Below, in pieces: positions 63,948 through 64,000 of a DNA stretch of 64,000 nt. The stretch spans positions 45,705-109,704 of the forward strand of contig JAFIFE010000016.1 in assembly GCA_020832185.1 (NCBI GenBank), in the 5' to 3' direction. The DNA comes from Alkalibacterium sp. (lineage in GTDB: Bacteria; Bacillota; Bacilli; Lactobacillales; Carnobacteriaceae_A). The notes under the pieces are model-generated. The model was not told the origin of the DNA and made no database searches. It was given only the letters and a program-made list of their open reading frames with translations. Positions within the stretch are counted from its first letter, which is position 1; each line of letters begins with the position of its first letter. The translations under genes were made by a program, and so were the position numbers.

Positions 63948-64000
63948 GTGACTCTTCTTCTTGCGTATTTAATTGGAGAACGTTGTTCTCTCAAAACTAG
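63948..64000 (-). other. 23S-5S rRNA spacer (partial)
   Basis: This is A/T-rich spacer with CTAGTTTTGAGAGAAC at the far edge, typical of sequence after a 23S gene. The 23S itself is outside the window. Confidence 0.7.

Overview
The window looks like chromosome of a low-GC Gram-positive bacterium of the Lactobacillales, probably a facultative anaerobe related to Carnobacteriaceae. This placement is an inference from four features: strong AGGAGG-type ribosome binding sites, ctsR directly joined to clpC without mcsA/mcsB, the dnaX-ybaB-recR-yaaL-tmk-darA-holB-yabA order, and class Ib plus class III ribonucleotide reductases. No genus can be named from the sequence alone. Most genes are on the minus strand. 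No insertion sequence, prophage or CRISPR array was found.

Layout. 1-9.5 kb: the start of a GH1 phospho-beta-glucosidase, a BaiN/HI0933-like flavoprotein, repeat array 1, a membrane-anchored hypothetical protein, oligoendopeptidase F, and a complete Aap/Bzt-type polar amino-acid ABC transporter. 9.6-18.3 kb: one arginine operon, argG-C-J-B-D-F-H, behind a promoter and a T-box leader. 18.4-22.4 kb: a 2-hydroxyacid dehydrogenase, a lipoprotein, and rsmI / GIY-YIG / trmN6. 22.4-23.1 kb: repeat array 2 and a possible 55-residue ORF. 23.1-30 kb: nrdDG and nrdHIEF with several NrdR-like boxes. 30-36 kb: the dnaX to yabA replication and recombination cluster and the SRP RNA. 36-40 kb: small membrane proteins, a CYP152-type P450, an acetyltransferase and a ZIP-like membrane protein. 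40-51 kb: a short-chain acyl-CoA locus (thiolase, two acyl-CoA dehydrogenases, crotonase, 3-hydroxyacyl-CoA dehydrogenase, CoA-transferase, LysR regulator, OFA-family transporter, MBL lactonase). 51-57 kb: an ABC exporter, yjbQ, ilvE and a lone PTS EIIC behind a leader-peptide attenuator, then proC. 57-64 kb: tadA, a PucR-type regulator, manganese catalase, clpC-ctsR, three tRNAs and a 5S rRNA at the end of an rrn operon whose 23S lies beyond the window.

Most unusual content. Two intergenic arrays about 20 kb apart (1896-2250 and 22452-22800) share one design. Each has seven units with a period of 51-52 bp. Each unit is an ACTCA ... (T/C)GAG inverted core around a different 16-18 nt segment, with longer, diverged, partly complementary arms. 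The two arrays are nearly unrelated outside the cores, yet period, copy number and core geometry are kept, which points to a constraint on architecture. I recognise no known family.

Other regulatory structure. Three promoters of the acyl-CoA locus share a composite module: a conserved upstream motif ending in GTAGACGA that overlaps the -35, and a cre-like site just after the -10, 27-28 bp apart in all three. The EIIC-ilvE operon begins with a 33-codon leader peptide ending in Val-Phe-Ile-Leu-Ile-Ile followed by a terminator. The nrdHIEF promoter region carries a helically phased pair of NrdR-like boxes.
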